Part shown: positions 7,335 through 16,167 of the stretch, piece after piece | Position numbering within the stretch: the first letter of the stretch is position 1 | How the letters are laid out: every line of letters starts with the position of its first letter | Assembly (NCBI GenBank): GCA_963600315.1 | Contig: CAVCAW010000053.1 | Location: 1 to 64,000, forward strand | DNA from: UBA6382 sp963600315 | GTDB lineage: Bacteria > Bacteroidota > Bacteroidia > Bacteroidales > Bacteroidaceae | DNA length: 64,000 nucleotides | Direction: 5' to 3' | Translations under genes and position numbers: made by a program | Notes under the pieces: model-generated | The model's database searches: none | Seen by the model: only the letters and a program-made list of their open reading frames with translations | Told to the model about the DNA's origin: nothing

Positions 7335-9962
7335 TTAAAGTCCTGCCAGTTCCACTACCTTATTCACGGCAGCATCAATGCCCGTGGTGTCCTTGCCGCC
7401 TGCTGTGGCAAAGTGGGCTGCGCCTCCACCTCCGCCCTTGATGAGCTTGGCTGCCTCACGCACGAGGTTGCCGGCGTTGAGTTTGTGGCTCTCGATGAGG
7501 TCCTTGCTCAGAATGACGGTGATGAGCGGCTTGTCGTTGTATTTGCTTCCCAGCACGCACAGTGTCTTTTCTGGAATGGCATTGATAATCTGGAAAGCTA
7601 TGTCCTTGACGGTTTCGGCAGGAATGTCGCTCACGATTACTTGCTTGACTATCCTTATGCCGTCAGGGGTGCTGATTGCACTCTCAATCATCTTGTCGCG
7701 CATCTTCTTCGCTATCTCTTTCTGTGCGTCCTCAGCCTGCTTGCGTAAGGTTGCATTTTCGGCTATGGTCTTCTCTATGGCGGCTTTGATATCTTTCTGA
7801 CCGAGCAGTTCGCGCAGTCCGTCGATTATCTCCTCCATGTGGTAGACGCTCTGCTCGGCAGCCTTGCCAGTGATAGCCTCAATGCGGCGTACTCCGGCAG
7901 CCACACTGCTTTCCGACACGATGCGTACCATTCCTATGCGACCGGTTGACTTGGCATGGCAGCCACCGCAGAACTCAATGCTGTTGCCGAACTTAACCAC
8001 GCGCACCTTGTCGCCATATTTCTCACCAAAGAGAGCCATAGCGCCCATCTTTCTTGCCTCTTCGATAGGCATATCTCTGAAGTCCTCGAGTGGTATGTCT
8101 TGGCGAATGCGCTCGTTGACGATAGTTTCCACTTTGCGCAATTCTTCGCGAGTGACTTTTTGGAAATGGCTGAAGTCGAAGCGGAGACTGTCGGGAGTCA
8201 CCAGCGAACCCTTCTGTTCCACATGTGTGCCTAGAACCTCGCGCAGAGCCTGGTCGAGCAGGTGGGTACACGAGTGGTTGGCCTCTGAGGCATGGCGGCG
8301 CTCAATGTCAACGCAAGCCATGAATTCAGCTTTGGGGTCAGCCGGCATTTCGAGCGTAAGGTGTATAGGGAGATTGTTTTCGCGTTTTACGTCGAAGATT
8401 TTCATTTCTTGTCCCTCGCTTGTCAGCACACCAGTGTCGCCTACCTGACCACCCATTTCGGCATAGAAAGGTGTGTGGTCGAGTACTACTTCGTAGTATG
8501 ATTTCTTCTTCTGTGCTACGCGGCGGTATTTCAGAATGTGACAAGGGTGCTCCGTGCAGTCGAGGTAGTGGGTCTGGGTCTCGCCCTGGGCCAGCACTAC
8601 CCAGTCGGTAGTTTCGGTGGCGGCAGCATTGCGCGCACGCTCTTTTTGCTTCTGCATCTCGCAGTCAAATGCATCGATGTCGACCTCCAGCCCATGCTCA
8701 TGGCATATCAGCTCAGTGAGGTCGAGCGGAAATCCGAAGGTGTCGAAGAGAGTGAAGGCCTGCACGCCGTCGATTACGTTCTTGCCTTGTTGCTTGGTTT
8801 CGCTGATGACGCTGTCGAGGAGGTTGATGCCCGTGGCGAGGGTGCGGAGGAAAGAGTCTTCCTCTTCCTGCATCACGCGGCTTATGAGAGTCTTCTGCGC
8901 TACGAGTTCAGGGTAGGCATCACCCATCTCTGCGATGAGTGTAGGCAGAAGCTTGTACATGAAGGCTTCGCGGAATCCGAGGAAAGTGTAGCCGTAGCGT
9001 ACGGCTCGGCGCAAAATGCGGCGTATCACATAGCCCGCCTTGGCATTGCTGGGCAGCTGTCCGTCGGCTATGGAGAAAGCAATAGCTCTGACGTGGTCTG
9101 CCACTACGCGCATGGCCACGTCTTTCTTCTCGTCTTTGCCGTAGGTCTCGCCTGAAAGCTGGCTGATGGCCTTGATGAGCGGTTGGAATACGTCGGTGTC
9201 GTAGTTGCTGCGCTTGTTCTGCAGTGCCATGCACAAGCGCTCAAAGCCCATGCCAGTGTCAATCACCTTGGCGGGCAGCGGCTCGAGTGAGTGGTCAGCC
9301 TTGCGGCTATACTGCATGAAGACTATGTTCCATATCTCTATGACCTGTGGGTTATCCTTGTTGACGAGCGATGCTCCGGCAACGGCGGCTTTTTCTTCGT
9401 CCGAGCGCAAGTCTATATGGATTTCGGAGCACGGACCGCAGGGACCAGTGTCACCCATCTCCCAGAAGTTGTCGTGCTTGTTTCCGTTGATTATGTGATC
9501 TTTGGGTAGGTATTGCTCCCAGTAGGATGCGGCTTCGTTGTCGCGCTCAAGTCCTTCGTCGGGCGAGCCTTCGAAGACTGTAGCATAGAGGTTGGCGGGG
9601 TTGAGCTTGAGCACCGTCACGAGATATTCCCATGCCCACGCTATGGCTTCCTTCTTGAAGTAGTCGCCGAAGCTCCAGTTGCCAAGCATCTCAAACATGG
9701 TGTGGTGGTAGGTGTCGTGGCCCACTTCCTCAAGGTCGTTGTGCTTTCCGCTGACGCGCAGACACTTCTGCGAGTCGGCCTGCCGGCGGCTCTTGGGCTT
9801 GGCATTGCCCAGGATGATGTCCTTGAACTGGTTCATTCCCGCATTGGTGAACATAAGTGTGGGGTCATCCTTCACCACCATGGGTGCTGACGGGACTATG
9901 AGGTGACCCTTTGATTCAAAGAATTTCTTGAAAGACTCGCGAGTCTCTTTTGCTGTCATCAT
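7335..9962 (-). CDS. alaS: Alanyl-tRNA synthetase
   Basis: Charges tRNA-Ala with alanine and edits misacylated Ser/Gly; cytosolic. About 875 residues, the usual AlaS length. The class II catalytic domain is at the N-terminus (KFFESKGH..., FTNAGMNQFKD, GNWSFGDYFK), the editing domain carries the zinc site HSCTHLL and CGGCHAKSTG, and the C-terminal DHHA1/C-Ala domain ends with KGGGGGAAHFATAGGKD. Two adjacent ATGs (9962 and 9959) are possible starts; the in-frame start further upstream at 9992 falls inside the -7 promoter element and is excluded. It heads a unit with a membrane protein and a RecD-like helicase and is transcribed divergently from merR-aroB. Confidence 0.97.
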   Translation of the reverse strand: MMTAKETRESFKKFFESKGHLIVPSAPMVVKDDPTLMFTNAGMNQFKDIILGNAKPKSRRQADSQKCLRVSGKHNDLEEVGHDTYHHTMFEMLGNWSFGDYFKKEAIAWAWEYLVTVLKLNPANLYATVFEGSPDEGLERDNEAASYWEQYLPKDHIINGNKHDNFWEMGDTGPCGPCSEIHIDLRSDEEKAAVAGASLVNKDNPQVIEIWNIVFMQYSRKADHSLEPLPAKVIDTGMGFERLCMALQNKRSNYDTDVFQPLIKAISQLSGETYGKDEKKDVAMRVVADHVRAIAFSIADGQLPSNAKAGYVIRRILRRAVRYGYTFLGFREAFMYKLLPTLIAEMGDAYPELVAQKTLISRVMQEEEDSFLRTLATGINLLDSVISETKQQGKNVIDGVQAFTLFDTFGFPLDLTELICHEHGLEVDIDAFDCEMQKQKERARNAAATETTDWVVLAQGETQTHYLDCTEHPCHILKYRRVAQKKKSYYEVVLDHTPFYAEMGGQVGDTGVLTSEGQEMKIFDVKRENNLPIHLTLEMPADPKAEFMACVDIERRHASEANHSCTHLLDQALREVLGTHVEQKGSLVTPDSLRFDFSHFQKVTREELRKVETIVNERIRQDIPLEDFRDMPIEEARKMGAMALFGEKYGDKVRVVKFGNSIEFCGGCHAKSTGRIGMVRIVSESSVAAGVRRIEAITGKAAEQSVYHMEEIIDGLRELLGQKDIKAAIEKTIAENATLRKQAEDAQKEIAKKMRDKMIESAISTPDGIRIVKQVIVSDIPAETVKDIAFQIINAIPEKTLCVLGSKYNDKPLITVILSKDLIESHKLNAGNLVREAAKLIKGGGGGAAHFATAGGKDTTGIDAAVNKVVELAGL

Positions 9963-9991
9963 TATTGCTGTCTTTTTTTTGAATTTGGGCA

Positions 9992-10022
9992 CAAAATTAG
10001 CAACAAATCGCTACATTTGCAA
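9992..10022 (-). promoter_or_regulatory. alaS promoter (TTG-N20-TAATTTTG)
   Basis: Minus strand: -33 TTG at 10022-10020, a 20-bp spacer, and -7 TAATTTTG at 9999-9992, matching the Bacteroidetes primary sigma consensus. It overlaps the -7 element of the divergent merR-aroB promoter. Confidence 0.75.
10012..10019 (+). promoter_or_regulatory. merR-aroB promoter, -7 element TACATTTG
   Basis: TACATTTG on the plus strand, about 70 bases before the merR ATG. It lies inside the spacer of the divergent alaS promoter, so the two polymerases should compete. The -33 half is not clear (a TTTG lies 24 bp upstream). Confidence 0.5.
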
Positions 10023-10088
10023 TTTCTAAGGACAGAAATCTACACAGTTTGACGGAAACTTTGCCTTTTGTCATAAAACCCGAACAAC

Positions 10089-10463
10089 ATGGCTCTCAAC
10101 ACAAACAAGGACTTGAAGAAATATTACTCCATTCAGGAGGTGGCCGAGACTTATGGTGTCAACGAATCGTTGCTGCGATTTTGGGAGACTGAATTCCCCC
10201 AGTTGTCGCCTAAAAGGGCTGGCAGGGGCATACGCCAGTACACCAAGGACGACGTCAAGCTTGTGGGCGTAATCCACGATCTTGTGAAGCGGCGCGGCAT
10301 GAAGCTGTCGGCAGCGCGCGAAGTGCTCAAGCGCAACAAGGACGGAGCCTATCGTCGCAACGAGGCTCTCGACCTTCTCAAGGATATCAGGCAGCGACTG
10401 GTAGATTTGCGGACGCAGCTTGGCGACATCGTGGAGGGCGAAGAATACAATATTGAAGACTAA
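10089..10463 (+). CDS. MerR-family transcriptional regulator
   Basis: A 124-residue DNA-binding protein. The winged-helix MerR head is clear: YYSIQEVAETYGVNESLLRF (helix-turn-helix), FWETEFPQLSPKR, then RQYTKDDVKLVGVIHDLV and KGMKLSAA-like RRGMKLSAAREVL. A short helical dimerisation tail (NEALDLLKDIRQRLVDLRTQ) follows and there is no obvious effector domain or metal-binding cysteine, so the inducer is unknown. Its TAA overlaps the aroB ATG by one base (TAATG), implying translational coupling. Promoter overlap with alaS suggests it could also influence that operon (inference). Confidence 0.9.
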   Translation: MALNTNKDLKKYYSIQEVAETYGVNESLLRFWETEFPQLSPKRAGRGIRQYTKDDVKLVGVIHDLVKRRGMKLSAAREVLKRNKDGAYRRNEALDLLKDIRQRLVDLRTQLGDIVEGEEYNIED

Positions 10464-11524
10464 TGAGCGCAGACGTACAACCCATATCTTTTACGGACAA
10501 TGCAGCTGGACGGCTTTCAGAAATTCTGAGTTCCGCTGATTGCGACAAGGTGTTTTTGCTCGTCGACGAGACGACCCGGCAACTGTGTCTTGGGCGACTT
10601 GAGAGTTGCCAGGAACTTGCCAATGCTCCAGTCATCACCATTGGTGCCACTGACGCATGTAAGAATGTAGAGTCGCTGACCCACGTGTGGAAGGCCTTGG
10701 GCGAAGGTGGAGGCAGTCGCCGCTCAATCTTGGTCAACGTAGGTGGCGGCATGGTCACCGACTTGGGCGGCTTCGCTGCGTCTACATTCAAGCGCGGTAT
10801 AAGATTCGTCAACGTCCCTACGACGCTCTTGGCTATGGTAGACGCATCAGTGGGCGGCAAGACGGGCATCAATTTCAACGGACTGAAAAATGAGGTCGGC
10901 GTGTTCAACAATGCGTTGCACGTGGTCATCGACACCGGCTTCCTTGCTACGCTTGACGACCTCAATATACGCTCAGGCTATGCTGAGATGCTCAAACACG
11001 GACTGATAAGCAACACTTCCGACTGGGCAGAATTGTTAAACTTCGACTTGAACAACCCCAATCTGTCGCAACTTAGCGAGATTCTGAAGAAAAACATTCT
11101 TGTCAAGGAGCGAATAGTAATGCAAGACCCCCATGAGAAGGGGTTGCGCAAGGCGCTCAATGTGGGCCACACCGTAGGTCACGCTTTCGAGAGCTTTGCC
11201 CTGACGAGTGGTCGCCCGGTGCTCCATGGTTACGCTGTGGCATGGGGCATGGTGTGTGAGCTCTATCTGAGCGTAGTTAAAGCGGGTTTCCCCAAAGACA
11301 AAATGCGGCAGACCGTGGCATTCATTCGCCAAAACTACGGCACCCTAGAGTTTGGCTGCAACGACTACGAGAAACTCTATGAGCTGATGACGCATGACAA
11401 GAAGAATACTCGCGGCTTCATCAACTTCACCCTGCTTGGCGACATAGGCGACATAAGGCTCGACCAGACAGCCTCACACGATGAGATATTCGAGGCACTC
11501 GACTTCTTCCGTGAGCAGTTCTGA
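10463..11524 (+). CDS. aroB: 3-dehydroquinate synthase
   Basis: Second step of the shikimate pathway, DAHP to 3-dehydroquinate, NAD- and metal-dependent, cytosolic. Length 353 residues is normal. Diagnostic segments: VGGGMVTDLGGFAAS (NAD binding), VPTTLLAMVDASVGGKTGIN, NEVGVF, and the metal ligands in GYAEMLKHG (Glu), NVGHTVGHAFES (His) and VLHGYAVAWGM (His). Start ATG 10463 is fixed by the one-base overlap with merR. A strong terminator follows at 11576-11616. Confidence 0.96.
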   Translation: MSADVQPISFTDNAAGRLSEILSSADCDKVFLLVDETTRQLCLGRLESCQELANAPVITIGATDACKNVESLTHVWKALGEGGGSRRSILVNVGGGMVTDLGGFAASTFKRGIRFVNVPTTLLAMVDASVGGKTGINFNGLKNEVGVFNNALHVVIDTGFLATLDDLNIRSGYAEMLKHGLISNTSDWAELLNFDLNNPNLSQLSEILKKNILVKERIVMQDPHEKGLRKALNVGHTVGHAFESFALTSGRPVLHGYAVAWGMVCELYLSVVKAGFPKDKMRQTVAFIRQNYGTLEFGCNDYEKLYELMTHDKKNTRGFINFTLLGDIGDIRLDQTASHDEIFEALDFFREQF

Positions 11525-11575
11525 CACAGCGGCACAAGCTCTGCAAAATATAAAACTTCCTTATAAAGATTAAGC

Positions 11576-11616
11576 AAAAGCCCGAAGCATTGTTGCAACA
11601 GTTCTTCGGGCTTTTT
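11576..11616 (+). terminator. Rho-independent terminator after aroB
   Basis: AAAAGCCCGAAG (11576-11587) pairs with CTTCGGGCTTTT (11604-11615); the loop contains a further palindrome TGTTGCAACA, and T bases follow. Same stem family as at 2475-2504 and 32996-33030. Confidence 0.88.
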
Positions 11617-11762
11617 GCGTTCAAAGCAAGTCTTCCTCGCAAACTCTTGTCTTATGTGATGTTTTCATTTCAGCCATTGCGACACTATGTTGCGCCAGTC
11701 TCCAAAAGACGCATTAAATGAAAATTATTGGCTAAACATGTCGTTTGTTGCGATTATATTCG

Positions 11763-11770
11763 TAAATTTG
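11763..11770 (+). promoter_or_regulatory. Promoter -7 element TAAATTTG of the secreted beta-helix-like gene
   Basis: TAAATTTG matches TAnnTTTG; predicted leader of about 100 nt. A TTTG sits 15 bp upstream, closer than usual. Confidence 0.5.
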
Positions 11771-11878
11771 CTCCGTTAGAGTAATGGTATTTTTTTACCC
11801 CCCCCCTGTTTAATGAACTGTAAATCAGGGTTTCTATAGTCAAAAACGAATAAAACAATAAATCAACACCCAAGAAAG

Positions 11879-13531
11879 ATGAAAACACTTTTACGAAATC
11901 TTTTTCTAAGGGCGACGCTGTTTGCCCTGACTTTATTGGTTGCGTCTCAAGTCTCGGCAGAAGTCGTTGACTATGGATTTAAGATCCTTGGTCAAGAGAT
12001 TACATCAGAAAACTACTACAAAATCTATCAGATGGATGGTGTGAGCGGATGGGTAAAGTATGACACCATCTCCAACACGCTGACACTACAAGCCTGCAGA
12101 ATATCTGACAAGAACCTTGACAACAACTCATACGGAATTCAAATTTGCTCGAATGACAGCCTCAAAATAAATTTGAGTGGAAATATCAAGATCGAGACCT
12201 ATTATCCTGCGCTTGCCACACCGACCAACGCTAACAGCAATTTGCATACGTTTATAGTGGGGAAAGGTGGTGATAAAACTCTACAATTGAAGTCTTACGG
12301 CCCCAGCGTCGTTGCACTGGAAGGCTTGGCCGCAGGATCATGTTTCATTCTGGAAGATTGCAGACTCATTGCAGAGGGTACAGATTGTGGTATAAATACA
12401 GACAGCCTTATTGTGCGCTATTCCCGTGCGGAAGCGTATGGAGGAGGAACCATCAGCGAGGGGACTGTTGTCATGATGGAAGGCAGTAGTGTTCTTTCGG
12501 CCACGGGGTGCGTGTATGATGAAAGAGTACATTTGTTTTTGGAGAACCCCGACGAAGCGGACGAAAAACCATTTCTCGTGATAGAAAGAGGGGAGATAGA
12601 TAACTGTGGCTTCAGTATATGTGGTACGGCAGTGACCGGCCTTAATCGTATCGACATTGCCCGTTGGATAGAAGGAGTGAGCGGCAAGGTGACATATGAT
12701 CCCTCTACCGCAACACTGCACCTTGAAAATGCAACAATTGAATATAGCAGTGGTGATGGTATAAGGAATGACTCCCTTAGTGGCTTGAAGATAGACTTGG
12801 TCGGCACCAACAAAATCAACGCAGGCCAATGGGGGCTTTCTGTCGCTAAGCCCACAACAATCACAGGCACAGGCACACTATCGGTAAATGGTAATCTGGA
12901 CTTCATAGAACCTTTCGATGGCACCGGAGGCATTTGCATTGACAGCACATCTCTCTTGATAGATGCTTGTGAAGTGAGTGTGGCTGGGCCTGCAGGCATT
13001 ATGGGCAGTGGCAAGGGCGACACAGTGATTGTCCACAATGCCTACTTGGACATGGTAGGCAGCAAGCTTGGCACATTGTTCAACATTTCATCGTTGCAAC
13101 TTGACGGTTGCGAGCTTGACGATCCCTACAGCTATTCAAAGTATCGTCAAGCTTTACTAGTAAGAAATAGTGACCATGACTACGGAGCAGTGGCGACATA
13201 TAATATCAAAATACAACCCACGTATGTTGACGTGATACTGGAAAACTACGGAGACACGAAAATCAGCACCATCAAGAAGGTGTACCATACAAAGGAAGTA
13301 AACCTTGCTGAGGCTAAGGAGTTCGTGGAAAACCTACCCGGTAAGGTGCTCGAACATGTCACGTTGGAGGAGGCAAAATCAGCGTGCAGCCAGTTCGCCG
13401 CATTAGGTTGCGCCATCAGCTATTGCAAGGCAGGGTCTTGGACGCAAGGCTCTGAGATAGCCTATGGTTTGAGCATCGCAGGTGTGGCGGTGACTAGTAA
13501 GAACCGCGATGACCTCAGCGTGACGCGATGA
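11879..13531 (+). pseudogene. Secreted beta-helix-like protein with L7/L12-CTD-like domain, 5' part (frameshifted)
   Basis: The first 550 residues of what should be an 853-residue secreted protein. The signal peptide is residues 1-27 (ending SQVSA). Two header modules follow, GVSGxVxYDxxxxTLxL (near residues 52 and 266), each opening a beta-helix-like stretch with turns such as NDSLKINLSGN and TITGTGTLSVNG, resembling Cthe_2159-type carbohydrate-binding proteins. Residues 449-516 (DVILENYG, TIKKV, LAEAKEFVENLP) resemble the ribosomal L7/L12 C-terminal domain. A third header (AGVAVTSKNRDDLSV) is cut by TGA 13529-13531 because a 19-bp unit is duplicated at 13505-13542. Deleting one copy restores a continuous frame. 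It may be a pseudogene, a phase-off allele or an assembly error. Confidence 0.8.
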
Positions 13532-13542
13532 CCTCAGCGTGA
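13505..13542 (+). repeat. Exact 19-bp tandem duplication causing a frameshift
   Basis: The unit cgcgatgacctcagcgtga occurs twice head to tail (13505-13523 and 13524-13542). Nineteen is not a multiple of three, so the frame breaks: with one copy the sequence reads RDDLSVIEGVSG, matching the header repeats elsewhere in the protein; with two it reads RDDLSVTR then stop. Confidence 0.97.
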
Positions 13543-14459
13543 TAGAAGGAGTGAGTGGCACCGTTAAATACGACCCCAGCATAAAGACCCTTTACCTCAA
13601 CGACGCCAAAATTGATTGCAGAGACAAAATGGGCAGCTATGTTTATGGTATTACGAACGAGTCGGTGGACAGCCTCAATATTGTAGTGACTGGCAACAAC
13701 ACAATAATGGCTTTTGGTGCCATATACGTATTAAAACCCACTACTATTACGGGTGGAGGCTTGCTTTCGATATCTGACTCAAAGTTTGGTCTCGTAATGT
13801 TTAAGGCGACACTTGCGATTGAGAGATGCACTGTGAACGCTGATTGTAGTGAAGGAGGAGTCTATGGCGATGGTCTATCTTCTGAGGCAGAACTCGTTGT
13901 TCGCGGAGCCAGCATGACATGTACGGGCAGCAATAGGGGGTCGCTGTGCCTTGTATGGTCGCTCACATTGGACGATTGCAAACTGACCACACCCGACAAT
14001 GCAGTGTATGACAGTGAGGCCAGGGCTGTAGTGCTCAATGGAGAGAATGTAACCTCGCGCGTAGTGATAGAAGATGACGGGCTTTATCTTTATGATGTAG
14101 TGCTCGAAGACTATGGCACGTCGGAAATGAACGTCATCAAACTGGTGAAGGACCTGAAAGGCTTGTCGCTCATTGAAGCCAAGAAGTTTGTAGAGAGTGC
14201 CCCCGTGATGCTTGACGAAAACCTCAAGATGAGTGAGGCTCAAAACCTATGCAGCCAAATTGTCGCAATAGGCGGTACTGCCAAGATGTATCCCGCTGGC
14301 ACGTGGTCGCCGATTGGTGTGAAGCCTATTGAGACAGACCAAACAACTGCCAACTCCGGCATCTATAGCATTGATGGAAAATATCTAGGCAACGATTACG
14401 ATAGACTGTCTAAAGGACTCTACATAAAAGATGGCAAGAAGGTGCTGAAGCTACGCTAA
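13539..14459 (+). pseudogene. Secreted beta-helix-like protein, 3' part with second L7/L12-CTD-like domain
   Basis: Continuation of the preceding gene in another frame (about 306 codons; a GTG at 13539 could start it, but it would lack a signal peptide, so independent function is unlikely). It begins with the header IEGVSGTVKYDP, continues with beta-helix-like turns (DSLNIVVTGNN, TTITGGGLLSIS), and at 183-251 has a second L7/L12-CTD-like domain (DVVLEDYG, VIKLVKD, GLSLIEAKKFVESAP). It ends with the tail GLYIKDGKKVLKLR, shared in form with three other secreted proteins here. The restored gene (11879-14459 minus 19 bp) is exactly 854 codons. Confidence 0.78.
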
Positions 14460-14490
14460 GGTGGCTGACGAACAAAATTGAGATAGCAGA

Positions 14491-14530
14491 GGCGTCCACC
14501 CTATACACGAAACTCGTGAGGGTGGGCGCC
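14491..14530 (+). terminator. Terminator hairpin after the beta-helix-like gene
   Basis: GGCGTCCACCCT (14491-14502) pairs with AGGGTGGGCGCC (14519-14530); an inner CACGA/TCGTG stem lies in the loop. T-rich sequence follows. Confidence 0.75.
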
Positions 14531-14641
14531 TTTGGTGTTTTTCCGCCTCTAGAGTTTTATGCGTCAGAGTACTCTATGTCGTTGAATGATGGCGAAACTA
14601 AAAAACCTACAGTAAGGGTCTGCCTTTCTCTTTTTAATTTG

Positions 14642-14649
14642 TATATTTG
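14642..14649 (+). promoter_or_regulatory. Promoter -7 element TATATTTG before the lectin-like/sulfatase pair
   Basis: TATATTTG (TAnnTTTG), 66 bases before ATG 14716. The -33 half is not clear. Confidence 0.5.
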
Positions 14650-14715
14650 CCACAGTAATAGGGCGGTTTGTGCACATCTCAGCAACGGGTCGCCGCTTAA
14701 TATAATTTACAGCCA

Positions 14716-16143
14716 ATGAAAGTCTGCAAATACCTGAGAACCGTCGTCTATCTCTTGATTGCCCTGACGGCTTTGCCGTTGGCAGCGCAGTCCGACAATC
14801 CCGAAGAGGGCAAGGTCTATCTCATCAACCGCAATACCAACACCAATGCCTACATCTATGAGGCGGGTGGCGGTTTGGTGGCTGGTCCAGCCGACAAGGT
14901 GCAGAAGCAGTATTGGAGATTTATTCCTACCTCCACTGCCCACCATTACTACATTCAGAACGTCACGTCGGGGCGCTACATACAGTCCACCGCACTGCCT
15001 GCACAGGGTGGAACGACGCAGCAGATAACCACCGGCATAAATCCCGTGGAACTGGAGGTCAAGGCCAACACTACGACCAGTTTCACCGGCTACTACTATA
15101 TTTGCAGCATTGACCAAACCATCAATACACAGGCCGACAACACGCTCGGACTCAACTACGAGGCCCACTCGGGTAAGGTCGTAGCCTACTCCGTGCGCTA
15201 CAACAGGGGCAATTCCTATTGGGAATTCCACGAGACTACCTATGACTATGAGGCGCCCGAACCAGTGGTTCGCAGTCACTATTCTCGCCAACTCGGTGTC
15301 TACAATCTGCCGTGCGGAAGTTTGGGAACCGCCTATCTCACTGCGTTCAAAATTGAGGGTGAGGCAGTAGCTGACGAAGTGAACTACATCGCTACGACTC
15401 GCCCCACTAGCAGCTATAATCTCCTTCGCAACGACCGCACTATGCTCATTCCTGGAGCCACAGCCAACCTGAGCTATACAGCCAACAGCATGGATGGTAA
15501 CTATGAGGTGCTGGCATATTTCGATTGGAATGGCGACGGCATCTTTGAAACAATGCAGTCGCTCGGCACCAACGCCTCCGGAAGTCTCGCTTTTACCGTG
15601 CCCGATACGGCGAAACTCGGCAATGCCCACCTACGCATTCGATTGACAGACAATGGTGAGGAAGACGCAGAGGAGAGCGTCCACGGATTCGTATATGAAC
15701 TCATGACCACCATTACCCAAGCCGATGCGTCGCAGCGTACCCTTACACTGTGCTCGTGCGACACACTGCGCGGAACTGCCACATTTCTTGCTCCATCAGG
15801 CGATATTGCTACCGATGCCAAAGGCCAGACCTCTATCACCGCCGACCGTGGCACCACTGTGACCCTCTCTGCCATCCCGCGCGGCGATGCAGTCTTCAAA
15901 GGGTGGGTGATTGATGACGTGACCGTGTCGGGTGAGAGTACCTACGAGATGCCTCTTACGCAAAGTGTGACCGTTAAAGCCCTCTTTTCGCCCAACTCCG
16001 AAGTGGTGACAGGTGTCATGCCCCTCTACACGTCGCAACCTGCTGCGGTCAGTCACCACGCCTATAATCTTGCGGGGCAGCGCATTGACCTCAATAGCCA
16101 CCGTGGCATCTATATACAATACGGAAAAAAACGACTCAAATAA
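14716..16143 (+). CDS. Secreted protein with ricin-like lectin, GEVED and InlB-like domains
   Basis: A 475-residue secreted protein. Signal peptide 1-25 (LTALPLAAQ). Residues about 30-180 look like a ricin-type beta-trefoil lectin (KQYWRFIP, HHYYIQNVTSGRYI, SYWEF). Around 250-320 is a GEVED-type beta-sandwich (EVLAYFDWNGDGIFE, GNAHLRIRLTDNGEE). Residues about 370-420 resemble a divergent InlB B-repeat (FKGWVIDDVTVSG, VTVKALF). The C-terminus has the tail NLAGQRIDLNSHRGIYIQYG then KKRLK. No catalytic motif is seen; a glycan-binding or adhesion role is inferred. It lies 24 bp upstream of the sulfatase gene and is probably co-transcribed with it. Confidence 0.82.
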   Translation: MKVCKYLRTVVYLLIALTALPLAAQSDNPEEGKVYLINRNTNTNAYIYEAGGGLVAGPADKVQKQYWRFIPTSTAHHYYIQNVTSGRYIQSTALPAQGGTTQQITTGINPVELEVKANTTTSFTGYYYICSIDQTINTQADNTLGLNYEAHSGKVVAYSVRYNRGNSYWEFHETTYDYEAPEPVVRSHYSRQLGVYNLPCGSLGTAYLTAFKIEGEAVADEVNYIATTRPTSSYNLLRNDRTMLIPGATANLSYTANSMDGNYEVLAYFDWNGDGIFETMQSLGTNASGSLAFTVPDTAKLGNAHLRIRLTDNGEEDAEESVHGFVYELMTTITQADASQRTLTLCSCDTLRGTATFLAPSGDIATDAKGQTSITADRGTTVTLSAIPRGDAVFKGWVIDDVTVSGESTYEMPLTQSVTVKALFSPNSEVVTGVMPLYTSQPAAVSHHAYNLAGQRIDLNSHRGIYIQYGKKRLK

Positions 16144-16167
16144 CCCACAACCACCTAACCATACTCC

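Larger units (their letters stand above)
11525..11878. other. Intergenic region with promoter and 9-base C tract
   Basis: Beyond the aroB terminator there is a -7 element TAAATTTG at 11763-11770 (plus strand) and then, in the predicted 5' leader, a run of seven T, an A, and nine C (11798-11806), about 70 bases before the start codon of the secreted protein. The C tract is the only homopolymer of its kind near a surface-protein gene here. Confidence 0.6.

Noticed and set aside
8538..9155. Long open frame antisense to alaS
   Set aside because: Sits wholly within a well-supported alaS; antisense shadow frames of this length are usual at this GC content.
14707..15630. 307-codon frame antisense to the lectin-like gene
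   Set aside because: The plus-strand gene has a signal peptide, domains and tail; the antisense frame has none.
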